Positions 54,196-64,000 of a DNA stretch of 64,000 nucleotides are shown here, piece by piece. Location: assembly GCA_946480125.1 (NCBI GenBank), contig CAMLIY010000001.1, forward strand, positions 1 to 64,000. Direction: 5' to 3'. The stretch comes from an uncultured Asticcacaulis sp. (GTDB lineage: Bacteria > Pseudomonadota > Alphaproteobacteria > Caulobacterales > Caulobacteraceae). The stretch's first letter is position 1. Every line of letters begins with the position of its first letter. Below the pieces are notes generated by a model. The model was not told the DNA's origin and searched no databases. It worked only from the letters and a program-made list of their open reading frames with translations. A program made the translations under genes and the position numbers.

Positions 54196-55296
54196 ATGTA
54201 CCCGCGTAAACTCAAATCCGCCCTCATGCTTGCTTCGGCAATGCTGCTGGCGCTCAGTCCGGTCGCCCATGCGGCCGGAACTGTGGCCGGCACCAATATA
54301 AACAACACGGCGAGCGTCAACTATACGGTTGGTGGCGCTGCCCAGACACCGGTCACCTCCAACACCGCCACCTTCGTGGTCGACCGCAAGGTTAATCTGG
54401 CGGTGACAGAGGTTGGTGGCACCTCCACCACCATCGTTTATGGCTCTACCAGTCAGGTAACCACTTTTCAGGTGACCAACCTGACCAATGCGACCCAGGA
54501 CTTCCGCCTGTACGCCGCCCAGCAGCTTTCTCTGATCGTTACGACCTTCGGTATTACCGACAACATGGATATGAACAATGTCCATGTCTATGTCGACGTC
54601 AACAATAACGGCACATACGAACCCGGCACAGACACCGCTACCTATATCGACGAACTGGCCCCCGATATGTCGAAGACCGTCTTTATCGTCGCCGATGCGC
54701 CCGCCAGCGGCGCCGCCAACGGTACGGCAGGTGTCGGCCTGACAGCGGTGGCGGCTGCCGGCGTCACACCGGGGGCCCTGGGGGCGGATTTGATCGCCAC
54801 GATTGGCGCTGATTCGCCCTCCACGGTCGATATCGTTTTCGCCGATGGCAATGGTCCGCTCGATCTCCAGTACGATGGCCGTCAAAGCGCGCTTGATGCC
54901 TACGTGGTGGCCTCCACCTCGGTCAGCTTTGCCAAATCGGCCACCATTATCAGCGATCCGGTCAACCTGTTCCTGCTGCCCAAGGCAATACCAGGCGCTG
55001 TGGTCGAGTATTGCCTGAAAGTGTCCAATACCGGCGGTTCGGCAGCCACCGGCGTCAGCATTACCGACTCGATTCCCGCCAATACCACCTACGTGCCCGG
55101 ATCGCTTTATGTCGGCGGTTCCATTCTGCTGGGCGCCTGTCTCGCTGACGGTACTGCGGAGGACGATAACAGCTCTGGTGCGGACGAGACCGATCCGAAC
55201 GGCGGCTCCTCGGACGGTGCGACCGTGACGGCGACCATACCGTCGATCTCCGCAGGAACGACCGTCACGGCGCGTTTCCGCGTCACACTCGACTAA
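54196..55296 (+). CDS. secreted DUF11-type protein 3
   Basis: 366 aa. Signal peptide ALMLASAMLLALSPVAHAA. The N-terminal NNTASVNYTVGG...SNTATFVVDRK motif is shared with genes 1 and 4. The middle repeats the LWLD-like HVYVDVNNNGTYEPGTDT calcium-loop style. The last ~110 residues are a DUF11 domain: LLPKAIPGAVVEYCLKVSN and TTYVPGSLYVGG. The same LLPKAIPGAV phrase recurs in gene 5. Confidence 0.8.
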   Translation: MYPRKLKSALMLASAMLLALSPVAHAAGTVAGTNINNTASVNYTVGGAAQTPVTSNTATFVVDRKVNLAVTEVGGTSTTIVYGSTSQVTTFQVTNLTNATQDFRLYAAQQLSLIVTTFGITDNMDMNNVHVYVDVNNNGTYEPGTDTATYIDELAPDMSKTVFIVADAPASGAANGTAGVGLTAVAAAGVTPGALGADLIATIGADSPSTVDIVFADGNGPLDLQYDGRQSALDAYVVASTSVSFAKSATIISDPVNLFLLPKAIPGAVVEYCLKVSNTGGSAATGVSITDSIPANTTYVPGSLYVGGSILLGACLADGTAEDDNSSGADETDPNGGSSDGATVTATIPSISAGTTVTARFRVTLD

Positions 55297-55345
55297 CCCC
55301 TAACCGGAAAGGACGTGGCCGCCCAGGTGCGGCCGGAACAAAGGC

Positions 55346-56098
55346 ATGATCAAGGTCAGATCCCTCCTGTGTCTTTTGTCCGCCCTCTCCGGGCTGGCGA
55401 CGCTGCCGATGTGCACTCCCGCATCGGCAGCGACCCAGCATATTGAAAATACCGCTTCCCTCAATTTCACGCGCGCCGGGATGGCGCAAAGCGTGACCTC
55501 GAACACAACGACCCTCGATTTCGACCGCAAAATGTGGCCGACCTCCCTCAAATTTTATCGCATGCCGGCGCATTTCGATTATAGCGAACAAACCTGTGTC
55601 GCCGGTCCGTCGCCGGCCATACATGGCGCGCCCATTGACGCTGCCATGCTGGCCGCCATGCCTGAAGACGACGGCGCTACCGACCATAGCCTCGGCATTG
55701 TGCTGACGTCGCCGGCTTCCAACCGCAATCCACTGGTACGTGAAACCGAAACCATTACCGCCAGTGCGTCGACCGGCGAATCCGGCAATGTCATACTGAC
55801 CGAAACAGGCCCCGACACAGGCGTTTTCGCCGCCGGTCTGTCAAGCACCTCGCCTACCGGGCATGCCCAGGCCTGCCTGACTGTTTTTCCATCCGGCACA
55901 CAGTTCACTGTCAACTTTATGGGTGACAGCGATTCAATGCCAAGCACGGATGACATTCTGATCGACCCCTACGGCCATGTCTTTGATTCTGTGACCGGCG
56001 CGCCTGTCAATGGAGCCTCCGTACACATCATCAATGACGCGACCGGCCAACTGGCGGCGGTCTATGGCGAAGATGGTGTCACGGTCTATCCGTCATAG
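55346..56098 (+). CDS. N-terminal part of a large DUF11 outer-membrane protein, ended by in-frame TAG
   Basis: 250 aa from ATG 55346 to TAG 56096-56098. Signal peptide (LLCLLSALSGLATLPMCTPASA), the ENTASLNFTRAG...SNTTTLDFDRK motif, a beta domain (TETGPDTGVFAAGLSS), then the start of a carboxypeptidase-regulatory-like fold (GHVFDSVTGAPVNGASVHI). The stop cuts that fold: the same frame continues without interruption (VISGQTITDAGG...GDYRFPMLQPGVYHL) for 1402 further codons. It is thus the front of a protein of ~1650 residues. See the following entry. Confidence 0.85.
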   Translation: MIKVRSLLCLLSALSGLATLPMCTPASAATQHIENTASLNFTRAGMAQSVTSNTTTLDFDRKMWPTSLKFYRMPAHFDYSEQTCVAGPSPAIHGAPIDAAMLAAMPEDDGATDHSLGIVLTSPASNRNPLVRETETITASASTGESGNVILTETGPDTGVFAAGLSSTSPTGHAQACLTVFPSGTQFTVNFMGDSDSMPSTDDILIDPYGHVFDSVTGAPVNGASVHIINDATGQLAAVYGEDGVTVYPS

Positions 56099-59000
56099 GT
56101 GATCAGCGGCCAGACGATCACGGACGCCGGTGGCAACCTGTATGAGAACGCCGACGGCGACTATCGCTTCCCCATGCTGCAACCCGGCGTCTATCATCTG
56201 ATTGTCAAAGCTCCGGATGGTTATATTGCGCCGTCCATCGTCGCTGCAGACGCCATGCCCGACGGCCCCAATGGCGCTTATGTCATCACGGACGCTTCAT
56301 ACGGAAAGTCTTTCGTGCTCAGTTCCCCCGACCCCTTGCGCGTAGATATTCCGCTCGATCCCATACCGCATGGCGGCCTGCTGATTGAAAAAACCGCCTC
56401 GGTCCGCGAGGCGTCTCCGGGTGACGTCATCGCCTATCATCTGATCGTCACCAATCCCGAAGCGGGCCCCCTGCGCCAGGGCGTCATCACAGATGCCCTG
56501 CCCGCAGGCCTGCGTTACAAGCCAGGCACAACCGCTGGCGTCGACGAACCGCAAATTTCGGCGGATGGCCGCACCCTGACCTTTGTGATACCGACAATCT
56601 TGGCCGGGCAAACGGTTGACATTCGCTACGGCGTCGAGGTCCTGCCCGCCGCACCCGTTGGCGATGCCGTCAATCGCGCCCTCGTGCAGATTTCCGGCAG
56701 CCCGGCCAGCGCCGAGGCGACCGCCCGTGTTCGTATCGAGCCGTTGTTATTCACCGCGGCCATGACCATTGTTGGCCGCATCATTGATGGCGGCTGCGAG
56801 GGTGCGGACGGTAAAGGTGTGCCGAATGTCCGTGTACTGATGGAAGATGGCAGCTATGTCGTGACTGATCGTGACGGCCTCTATCATTTCGAAGGCATCC
56901 GCAAAGGTCGCCACGTTGTTCAGCTCGATACCACAGCCCTGTCAGATGCATGGGAGCCCGTTGTCTGCCGTGACGATACGCGCTGGGCCGGCAGCACAAC
57001 CTCGCGGTTCGTCGAAGGCGATGGCGGCAGCCTGACGCGCGTCGATTTCCGCCTGAAAGCGACAGGTAAAACCGCAACCGCCGAAGCCATTCTGCCGACT
57101 AAGATCGTCGCCAATGACATTGCCGCCGGCGGCCGCACCGACTGGTTGCTCGGCCAGACACCGGGTATCGACTGGCTGTTCCCGGAGGTTGATCATAATC
57201 CGCGCGCCCCCGCCTTGCGCGTCGCCATCAAGCATTTCCCCGGCCAGCGCGTCGCCCTGAGCGTTAATGGCAAGACGACCGATCCGCTCGCCTTTGATGG
57301 CACCGATAAGGCTGATGGCGTCGCCGTCAGCGTCTGGACCGGCCTGCCGCTGGTCGAGGGTGACAATGCCTTGGAAGCGCGCGTGCTCGATGCTGAGGGC
57401 GCCGTCGTCAAGACGCTCAACCGCACCGTCCACTATGCCAACACCGCCCTTGAGGCGGCCTATGTGCCGGAACGCTCGCGCCTCGTCGCCGATGGCCGCA
57501 CGCGCCCGCTGATCGCCGTGCGCCTGACCGACCGGGACGGCAAGCCGGTGCGCGACGGCGCCATGGCCGCCTTTCGTCTCGACCAACCCTATACGGCCGC
57601 CCAATTGACCGACACCGAGCAGAGCCGTCAGTTGGCAGCTCTCGACCGTGCCGATACCTTTGTCCGCGTCACCGGCGACAACGGCATGGCCTTCATCACC
57701 CTCGAACCGACCACCCAGGCCGGCCAGGCGCATGTCACCTTTGAACTGACGCAGGAAAAGACCACCCGCAAGAGCGATATCCGCGCCTGGCTGGAAGCCG
57801 GCCAGCAGGACTGGGTCGTTGTGGGCTTTGGTGCCGGGACCATAGGTTTTGATACGCTCAACAAAAACACGCACAGCTACTGGATGCCGAAGGACCGTGA
57901 CATAACCACCAGCGGTCAGGTCAGCCTTTACGCCAAGGGTCGCGTCAAGGGCAAATGGCTGCTGACCCTGGCCTATGATTCCGACCGTAGCTACGATCCG
58001 GATACCGGCCTGCTCTCGACCATCGATCCGGATAAATACTACACGGTTTATGGCGATGGCAGCCGCCAGGCCTATGACGCCGCCACCTCGCGCAAGCTTT
58101 ACCTGCGACTGGAGCGCAAGAACGCCTATATCATGCTGGGTGATTTCGAGACCGGCCTGAAAACGACGCAACTGACGCGGTTCAGCCGCACGCTCAATGG
58201 CCTGAAGGCCGGTTATCACGGCCAGCGCATCGAAGCTACGGGCTTCGCCGCGCGGTCTGACCAGCGCTACGCCCGTGACGAGATTCAGGGCAATGGTCTG
58301 TCCGGGCCGTACCGTCTGTCGGCGGGCGGCCTGATCGCCAATTCAGATCAGATCACGCTGGAAACACGCGACCGCTTCCGCCCGGAAAAGATTATCGATT
58401 CCCGGCTGCTGACCCGCCATATCGATTACGATATTGATCCGGACGCCGGCACCCTGACCTTCCGCGAACCCATTCTCAGCCGCGACGCCGACTTCAACCG
58501 GATCTATATCGTCGCTGATTACGAAGTCGAAGGCTCCGGTGACAAGCGCCTGATCGCTGGCGGCCGTGTTTCAGCCATGGTCAATGAGCGTCTTGAGATC
58601 GGCGCCAGCGTCTTGCGCGATGACAGCCAGAATAACGCGACTGTGGCTGGCCTGGACCTCAAGGCGCAGGTGGCCAAAACCATAGAAGTCCGCGCCGAAG
58701 CCGCCAGCGGTGGCCGCAAGGATGCCGGCGACAACAACGCCTTCCTGGTTGAGGCCGAGCACCACGGCGTCAAAAGTGACGTGCTGGCCTATGTCCGCCA
58801 GCAGGACGAAGGCTTCGGCGTCGGTCAGCAAAACATTGCCGAGGCCGGCACCCGCAAGCTTGGTATCGACGCGCAGTTTCGCCTTAACGAAACATATACC
58901 GTGACGGCCTCGGCCTGGCGTCAGCAGTCACTGGTCGATAGGATTGGAAGCTCTGGCAGCCGTATCGCCGGCGATGTCAAGCTGGAACGCCGCCATGAAA

Positions 59001-60307
59001 ACGGCACCCTGTTTATAGAAGCCACTACCGCCTCCGACGAAGGTATGGCCACGACCAAAGAGGGTGCTACCAAGCAGACCAGCCGCCTTTTGAGCCTTGG
59101 CGGCACTCAGAGCCTGATGCACGACAAGCTGCAACTGAACGGCCAGGTACAGCTGGCGCTTGGCGGCGCCGATGACAATCAGGAATTCCCCGTCCGTCAG
59201 TCGATGACCGCAGCTTACAAGATCACCGAGACCGTCCGTTTGATCGCCGGACATGAAATCGCCGATGGCGCCGGCTTCCAGGCCCACACCAGCCGGATCG
59301 GCTTCGATCTCGCCCCGTGGCATGGCGCCAAGCTGGCCACCACACTCAATCAACTGGCCCTGGGTGAAAACGGCGCGCGCAGCTTTGCCCAGATGGGCCT
59401 CAGCCAGTCCCTGCCGATTGGCCAGAACTGGACGGTCGACACCACGCTTGATTCCAGCAAGACGGTCTCCGGCGGTATCCGCGAAGACGCGGTCAATCCC
59501 TTCCAGCCGATCACAACCGGCCAGGCCCTGAACGATGCGGGCAATGGCGACTATAGCTCTGCCACGCTGGGCGCCACCTACCGCGCCTGCAACTGGTCGT
59601 GGAATGGCCGCATTGAGGCGCGCAACAGCGACATCTCTAACCGTACCGGCCTGAACAGCAACCTGATCCGGTCACTGGGCAAAGGCAAGACCCTGGCCTC
59701 GACCATCCGTCTTTATCGCCTGAAGGACACTGAAGGCCGCAAGGCTGAACTGGCGTCGGCCGATATTTCGCTGGCCTGGCGTCCGCTCGACAGCCGCTGG
59801 TCGATCCTGGAGCGCCTGGAACTGCGTCATAACCGCGCCGATGCCGGCGTCAAGGGTGGCAGCGTGCTGGGCATTCCGGTTTCGACCGGCGAAAACCAGG
59901 TGACGACCCGCCTGATCAATAATATCGCCGTAAACTATCAGAACACTGAACACGGCATCGAGGCGTCGCTTTATTACGGCGCCAAGATGGTGCGCGGCAA
60001 ACTGGCCGATGACGTTTATGACGGCTTCATTGACGCTATCGGCGCCGATATCCGCAAGTCGCTCGGCAAGCGCTTCGACATCGCGTTCGCCGTAAGCCAG
60101 CAACTGGCGCACAATAGCGGCGTACGCGCTTTGAGTTACGGCCCCTCGATCGGCTTTTCGCCTAAACAGGATGTGTGGATTTCGGCTGGCTACAATATCT
60201 CCGGATATGATAATCCGGATACGGACAATAGCCATTACACACGTCATGGCGCTTATATCACCGCGCGCGTCAAATTCGATGCCGCCACGGTAAGGAACAT
60301 CTTCTGA
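56099..60307 (+). CDS. C-terminal part of the large DUF11 outer-membrane protein (in frame after TAG)
   Basis: 1402 codons beginning with GTG directly after the TAG; no ribosome site is visible. In order: the rest of the broken regulatory-like fold; a DUF11 domain (KTASVREASPGDVIAYHLIV; DALPAGLRYKPGT); a second SdrD/carboxypeptidase-like domain (GKGVPNVRVLMEDGSYVVTD); Ig-like domains (~360-560); then a long beta-barrel from about residue 600 to the end, finishing RVKFDAATVRNIF with terminal Phe as in outer-membrane proteins. I infer that the ancestral gene was continuous. Either pseudogene halves, recoded stop, or a sequencing error. Confidence 0.8.
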   Translation: MISGQTITDAGGNLYENADGDYRFPMLQPGVYHLIVKAPDGYIAPSIVAADAMPDGPNGAYVITDASYGKSFVLSSPDPLRVDIPLDPIPHGGLLIEKTASVREASPGDVIAYHLIVTNPEAGPLRQGVITDALPAGLRYKPGTTAGVDEPQISADGRTLTFVIPTILAGQTVDIRYGVEVLPAAPVGDAVNRALVQISGSPASAEATARVRIEPLLFTAAMTIVGRIIDGGCEGADGKGVPNVRVLMEDGSYVVTDRDGLYHFEGIRKGRHVVQLDTTALSDAWEPVVCRDDTRWAGSTTSRFVEGDGGSLTRVDFRLKATGKTATAEAILPTKIVANDIAAGGRTDWLLGQTPGIDWLFPEVDHNPRAPALRVAIKHFPGQRVALSVNGKTTDPLAFDGTDKADGVAVSVWTGLPLVEGDNALEARVLDAEGAVVKTLNRTVHYANTALEAAYVPERSRLVADGRTRPLIAVRLTDRDGKPVRDGAMAAFRLDQPYTAAQLTDTEQSRQLAALDRADTFVRVTGDNGMAFITLEPTTQAGQAHVTFELTQEKTTRKSDIRAWLEAGQQDWVVVGFGAGTIGFDTLNKNTHSYWMPKDRDITTSGQVSLYAKGRVKGKWLLTLAYDSDRSYDPDTGLLSTIDPDKYYTVYGDGSRQAYDAATSRKLYLRLERKNAYIMLGDFETGLKTTQLTRFSRTLNGLKAGYHGQRIEATGFAARSDQRYARDEIQGNGLSGPYRLSAGGLIANSDQITLETRDRFRPEKIIDSRLLTRHIDYDIDPDAGTLTFREPILSRDADFNRIYIVADYEVEGSGDKRLIAGGRVSAMVNERLEIGASVLRDDSQNNATVAGLDLKAQVAKTIEVRAEAASGGRKDAGDNNAFLVEAEHHGVKSDVLAYVRQQDEGFGVGQQNIAEAGTRKLGIDAQFRLNETYTVTASAWRQQSLVDRIGSSGSRIAGDVKLERRHENGTLFIEATTASDEGMATTKEGATKQTSRLLSLGGTQSLMHDKLQLNGQVQLALGGADDNQEFPVRQSMTAAYKITETVRLIAGHEIADGAGFQAHTSRIGFDLAPWHGAKLATTLNQLALGENGARSFAQMGLSQSLPIGQNWTVDTTLDSSKTVSGGIREDAVNPFQPITTGQALNDAGNGDYSSATLGATYRACNWSWNGRIEARNSDISNRTGLNSNLIRSLGKGKTLASTIRLYRLKDTEGRKAELASADISLAWRPLDSRWSILERLELRHNRADAGVKGGSVLGIPVSTGENQVTTRLINNIAVNYQNTEHGIEASLYYGAKMVRGKLADDVYDGFIDAIGADIRKSLGKRFDIAFAVSQQLAHNSGVRALSYGPSIGFSPKQDVWISAGYNISGYDNPDTDNSHYTRHGAYITARVKFDAATVRNIF

Positions 60308-60849
60308 TGAACCCTTTAGTGATGTTCTTATTCGCCCTCGGAACATTTACCGCGCTTGCCAGCGGACAGGCGTACGCCGCTTCCGCGCCGACTATAACCA
60401 AGACGCCGGTGCTGTCGGGTGATCCGATCAATGCGATCCTGCTGCCCAAGGCGATACCGGGGGCCGTCATCGATTATGATCTTGTGGTGAAGAACCCCAA
60501 TGTGGTCACCTCACTGGGCGGCGTGGTCATCACCGATAATATTACAACCATCGCCACTCAAGGCGCGGAATATTATGTCGGCAAGGCCAACGCCAACCCG
60601 GTAACCGTCAGCGATGGTATTCTCGGACTGTTGTCCAGCGGACTCAATTTTACGTGGGGCGGGCTTTCCAGCACCACGGATTCCATCTCATTCTCGTGTG
60701 ATAAAGGCGTCACCTTTACCTGTACCCCTCATCCCGATGTCGATGGTTATGATCCTCTGGTCACCAATATCCGCATTTCACCCACCAGCAGTTTTGTCGG
60801 GTTGAGCGGCTTCAGTATTCGCCTGCGTGTACGCATCAAAGCGCAATAA
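60307..60849 (+). CDS. secreted DUF11-type protein 5
   Basis: 180 aa, start ATG overlapping the previous stop by one base (TGATG). Signal peptide ending in QAYAAS. The mature part begins with the LLPKAIPGAVIDYDLVVKN module also found in gene 3, then VVITDNITTIATQGAEYYVG. It is the smallest DUF11-like member and the last gene of the operon, with two cysteines (FSCDKGVTFTCT) that may form a disulphide. Confidence 0.75.
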   Translation: MNPLVMFLFALGTFTALASGQAYAASAPTITKTPVLSGDPINAILLPKAIPGAVIDYDLVVKNPNVVTSLGGVVITDNITTIATQGAEYYVGKANANPVTVSDGILGLLSSGLNFTWGGLSSTTDSISFSCDKGVTFTCTPHPDVDGYDPLVTNIRISPTSSFVGLSGFSIRLRVRIKAQ

Positions 60850-60978
60850 TTGCACGTTGATTGGAATTGGTCTTTGTCAATGTCACGAAATGGTCTTTAT
60901 AGTTGCCGAATCGATACCGGACTCTTCTTTTCCGCGAGGGAGATCGGAATAGCTTCAGCCCCCGAAGGAGCAGAGACG

Positions 60979-62544
60979 TTGAATTCTGCATTCAGCAAGG
61001 ACGTTATTCGGCTGTTCGATCAGTCACCGACTTTCATGGCTTTCCTGCGAGGGCCGGAACATCGGATAGAATTCGTCAACCCCGCCTATATGACGCTGGT
61101 GGGCGATCGCAAGGTCATTGGTCTACCTATAGCGGAAGCCCTTCCCGAAGCGATTGAACAGGGCTTCGTCGCCATGCTCGATGAGGTATTCCGCAGCGGA
61201 AAAGCGTTCACAGCCAACGGCGCCCGTTACGACCGGCAGCTTGGCCAGGAAACGACCGAACTTTACCTTGACTTCGTCTTTCAGCCTATTGTCGAAGATG
61301 CCAGAGTGACGGCTATTCTGGTGCAAGGTGTTGATGTCACCGAGCGCGCCCTGGCCGAGCAGGCCCTGATCGCTGCGCGAGACGCCGCGGAAGCCGCGGA
61401 AATCACCAAGGCAGACTTCATATCACATCTCAGTCATAATATTCGCGCCCCGATGAATGCCGTAGTGGGGCTCGCGAATATACTGACGACGACCGAACCA
61501 CTCACCCACGATCAAAGCGAATATCTCAACGCGCTGCTGATGAGTGCCGACTCTGTGCTTAGCCAAGTCAGCGATATGGTCGATACGGCGCGTATCGAAG
61601 CGCGCATGATTGATCTGGAAACCGCGCCGTTTTCCCCCGTGGAATTGATTGGGCAGGTCGCCGACACTATTACCGTGCAGGCGCGGGAAAAAGGGCTGGC
61701 CCTGGGCGTGGATATCCTGTGCGACGATTGCTACCTATTGCTGGGCGATGCCGGACGCATCCGCCAGACCATTAGTCAACTGGCGAGCAACGCCGTTCAG
61801 TTTACCAATGCCGGCGAGATTAATCTAAGCGTGGACTGTCAATTCGAAAGCAATGATCAACGCCGGCTTGTCATTACTGTGAGCGATACGGGTATCGGCA
61901 TGTCACCCGAAAAGCTGGAAACGCTATTTCGGAAATCGGTCGATGCTGACACCGGCATGAAACGTCGCTATGGCGGCACGGGCCTGGGGCTTTCGATCGC
62001 CAAGACCCTCTGTGATATAATGGGCGGCACGATCGCTGCTGAAAGCACACCGGAAGAAGGTTCGGTCTTTACCGTCACCTTGCCGCTTATGATCGCCCGG
62101 GCGCCTGAAGCCGATGCATTTGACGACGCCATGGCGGCGGCCAATCCGGGCGGATCTGCGGATATGGCGCCGATCCTGCTGGTTGAGGATTACGAACCTA
62201 ATATTCTGGTCACAACCACATTCCTGGAACGGTTCGGCTACCGCGTTGATGTGGCAACGAATGGTCAGGCCGCCGTAGAGAAGGCGCGCACCGGAACTTA
62301 CGCCATGGCGCTAATGGATGTACAAATGCCTGGTCTGACGGGTATCGAGGCCACCCGCCTGATCCGCGAAGAAGAGGCGAGCGAAAAACGACGTCATTTG
62401 CTGATCGTCGGCGTCACGGCACATTCCCTCGCAGTAGACCGTGATCGTTGTCTGGCCGCGGGAATGGATGATTTCCTTCCGAAACCTTTTAATGCGGATG
62501 CACTTTATGAAAAAATATCCGCCGTATTGAATACGGCTGCGTAG
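60979..62544 (+). CDS. hybrid sensor histidine kinase/response regulator
   Basis: 521 aa from TTG 60979, eight bases after GAAGGAG; the frame is open back to 60850. A PAS domain (~1-125: FDQSPTFMAFLRGPEHRIEFVN) precedes HisKA with the phospho-His in SHLSHNIRAPMNA (~152), the HATPase N, G1 and G2 boxes (LASNAVQFT, VSDTGIGM, GGTGLGLSIA) and a receiver domain with phospho-Asp in LMDVQMPG (~447) and Lys in LPKPF. No membrane helix, so a cytoplasmic sensor. The residue after the His is Asn instead of the usual Glu/Asp. It follows the DUF11 operon by 129 bp. Confidence 0.9.
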   Translation: MNSAFSKDVIRLFDQSPTFMAFLRGPEHRIEFVNPAYMTLVGDRKVIGLPIAEALPEAIEQGFVAMLDEVFRSGKAFTANGARYDRQLGQETTELYLDFVFQPIVEDARVTAILVQGVDVTERALAEQALIAARDAAEAAEITKADFISHLSHNIRAPMNAVVGLANILTTTEPLTHDQSEYLNALLMSADSVLSQVSDMVDTARIEARMIDLETAPFSPVELIGQVADTITVQAREKGLALGVDILCDDCYLLLGDAGRIRQTISQLASNAVQFTNAGEINLSVDCQFESNDQRRLVITVSDTGIGMSPEKLETLFRKSVDADTGMKRRYGGTGLGLSIAKTLCDIMGGTIAAESTPEEGSVFTVTLPLMIARAPEADAFDDAMAAANPGGSADMAPILLVEDYEPNILVTTTFLERFGYRVDVATNGQAAVEKARTGTYAMALMDVQMPGLTGIEATRLIREEEASEKRRHLLIVGVTAHSLAVDRDRCLAAGMDDFLPKPFNADALYEKISAVLNTAA

Positions 62545-62548
62545 GAAA

Positions 62549-62625
62549 TGGCGCACCCGACGAGATTCGAACTCATGACCTACGGTTTAGGAAACCGGCG
62601 CTCTATCCTGCTGAGCTACGGGTGC
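62549..62625 (-). tRNA. tRNA-Arg (CCT)
   Basis: 77 nt with encoded CCA. Acceptor GCACCCG pairs with CGGGTGC; the anticodon loop TTCCTAA gives CCT; the T arm contains GAGTTCGAATCTC. Confidence 0.96.
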
Positions 62626-62642
62626 ATGGAAAAGTTCATATG

Positions 62643-62795
62643 TTATTTGCCGACGCCGCTCAACTGTTTTGACAGATAATCATAAGACGAGATTGACCGG
62701 AAATACCTGCCCTTCAGGCCGATACAGTTGCCGGATTCGTCGCTTTTGAAGATGAAAGCGGATGGCGATGTGCGCTGGCGCAAACGCTCTGTCAA
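62643..62795 (-). CDS. possible 50-aa protein
   Basis: A short frame from TTG 62795 to TAA 62643, reading SAFIFKSDESGNCIGLKGRYF and ending KQLSGVGK. The composition looks protein-like and the frame fills the gap between the ferredoxin and tRNA-Arg. The start is weak (no clear ribosome site) and it could be the remnant of a longer gene. Confidence 0.3.
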   Translation of the reverse strand: MTERLRQRTSPSAFIFKSDESGNCIGLKGRYFRSISSYDYLSKQLSGVGK

Positions 62796-62808
62796 ATTCG
62801 ATGCTGAC

Positions 62809-64000
<1,192 letters not shown>

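Overview
The window looks like a chromosomal segment of a GC-rich alphaproteobacterium. The closest fit is the Caulobacterales (an Asticcacaulis- or Caulobacter-like organism). This is inferred from the LacI / TonB-receptor / tryptophan-halogenase carbohydrate locus, CtrA-like TTAACCAT sequence, rhizobial-type conjugation genes, alphaproteobacterial intergenic palindromes and the neighbourhood of kdsA/kdsB, sdhB and ferredoxin. No 16S or other decisive marker is present, so the genus is a guess.

Layout. 0-5 kb: Kdo synthesis (kdsB end, kdsA), a FUSC-like membrane protein coupled to a PhnD-like lipoprotein, and a type III ornithine/diamino-acid decarboxylase. 5-9.5 kb: an AraC regulator, a deoxyhypusine-synthase-like polyamine enzyme, a candidate C-rich-loop small RNA and a GT39-like glycosyltransferase. 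9.6-15.9 kb: a small unknown protein, then LacI regulator, TonB-dependent receptor and flavin-dependent halogenase. 15.9-23.2 kb: a complete leucine/isovalerate degradation operon (methylcrotonyl-CoA carboxylase beta, methylglutaconyl-CoA hydratase, carboxylase alpha, isovaleryl-CoA dehydrogenase, HMG-CoA lyase) with a divergent LysR gene. 23.1-24.7 kb: cyclopropane fatty acid synthase and tRNA-Leu(CAG).

24.68-50.73 kb is a 26-kb integrative mobilizable element inserted in the 3' end of tRNA-Leu, bounded by a 22-bp direct repeat. It carries a P4-type integrase, HipBA with an elaborate operator array, two AlpA-like regulators, a nucleotidyltransferase-HEPN fusion, an ECF-like sigma factor, a TraD/TraC/oriT/TraA mobilization module without a type IV secretion system, a DUF6118 protein, a secreted serine hydrolase, and a block that reads as a defence island. 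That block holds a KAP-type membrane ATPase, a 261-aa possible exonuclease-fold protein with a tail anchor, a 1523-aa nuclease-STAND (Avs-like) protein and a single-chain restriction-modification enzyme.

50.8-64 kb returns to host DNA: a DUF234-type ATPase, then a tightly packed operon of secreted/outer-membrane DUF11-type proteins whose largest member is split by a single in-frame TAG, a hybrid histidine kinase, tRNA-Arg(CCT), a 2Fe-2S ferredoxin and the start-truncated sdhB.

The points most worth following are the KAP ATPase plus 261-aa pair as a candidate unnamed defence unit, the Avs-like protein, the oriT-bearing mobilizable element, and the amber codon inside the DUF11 outer-membrane protein.
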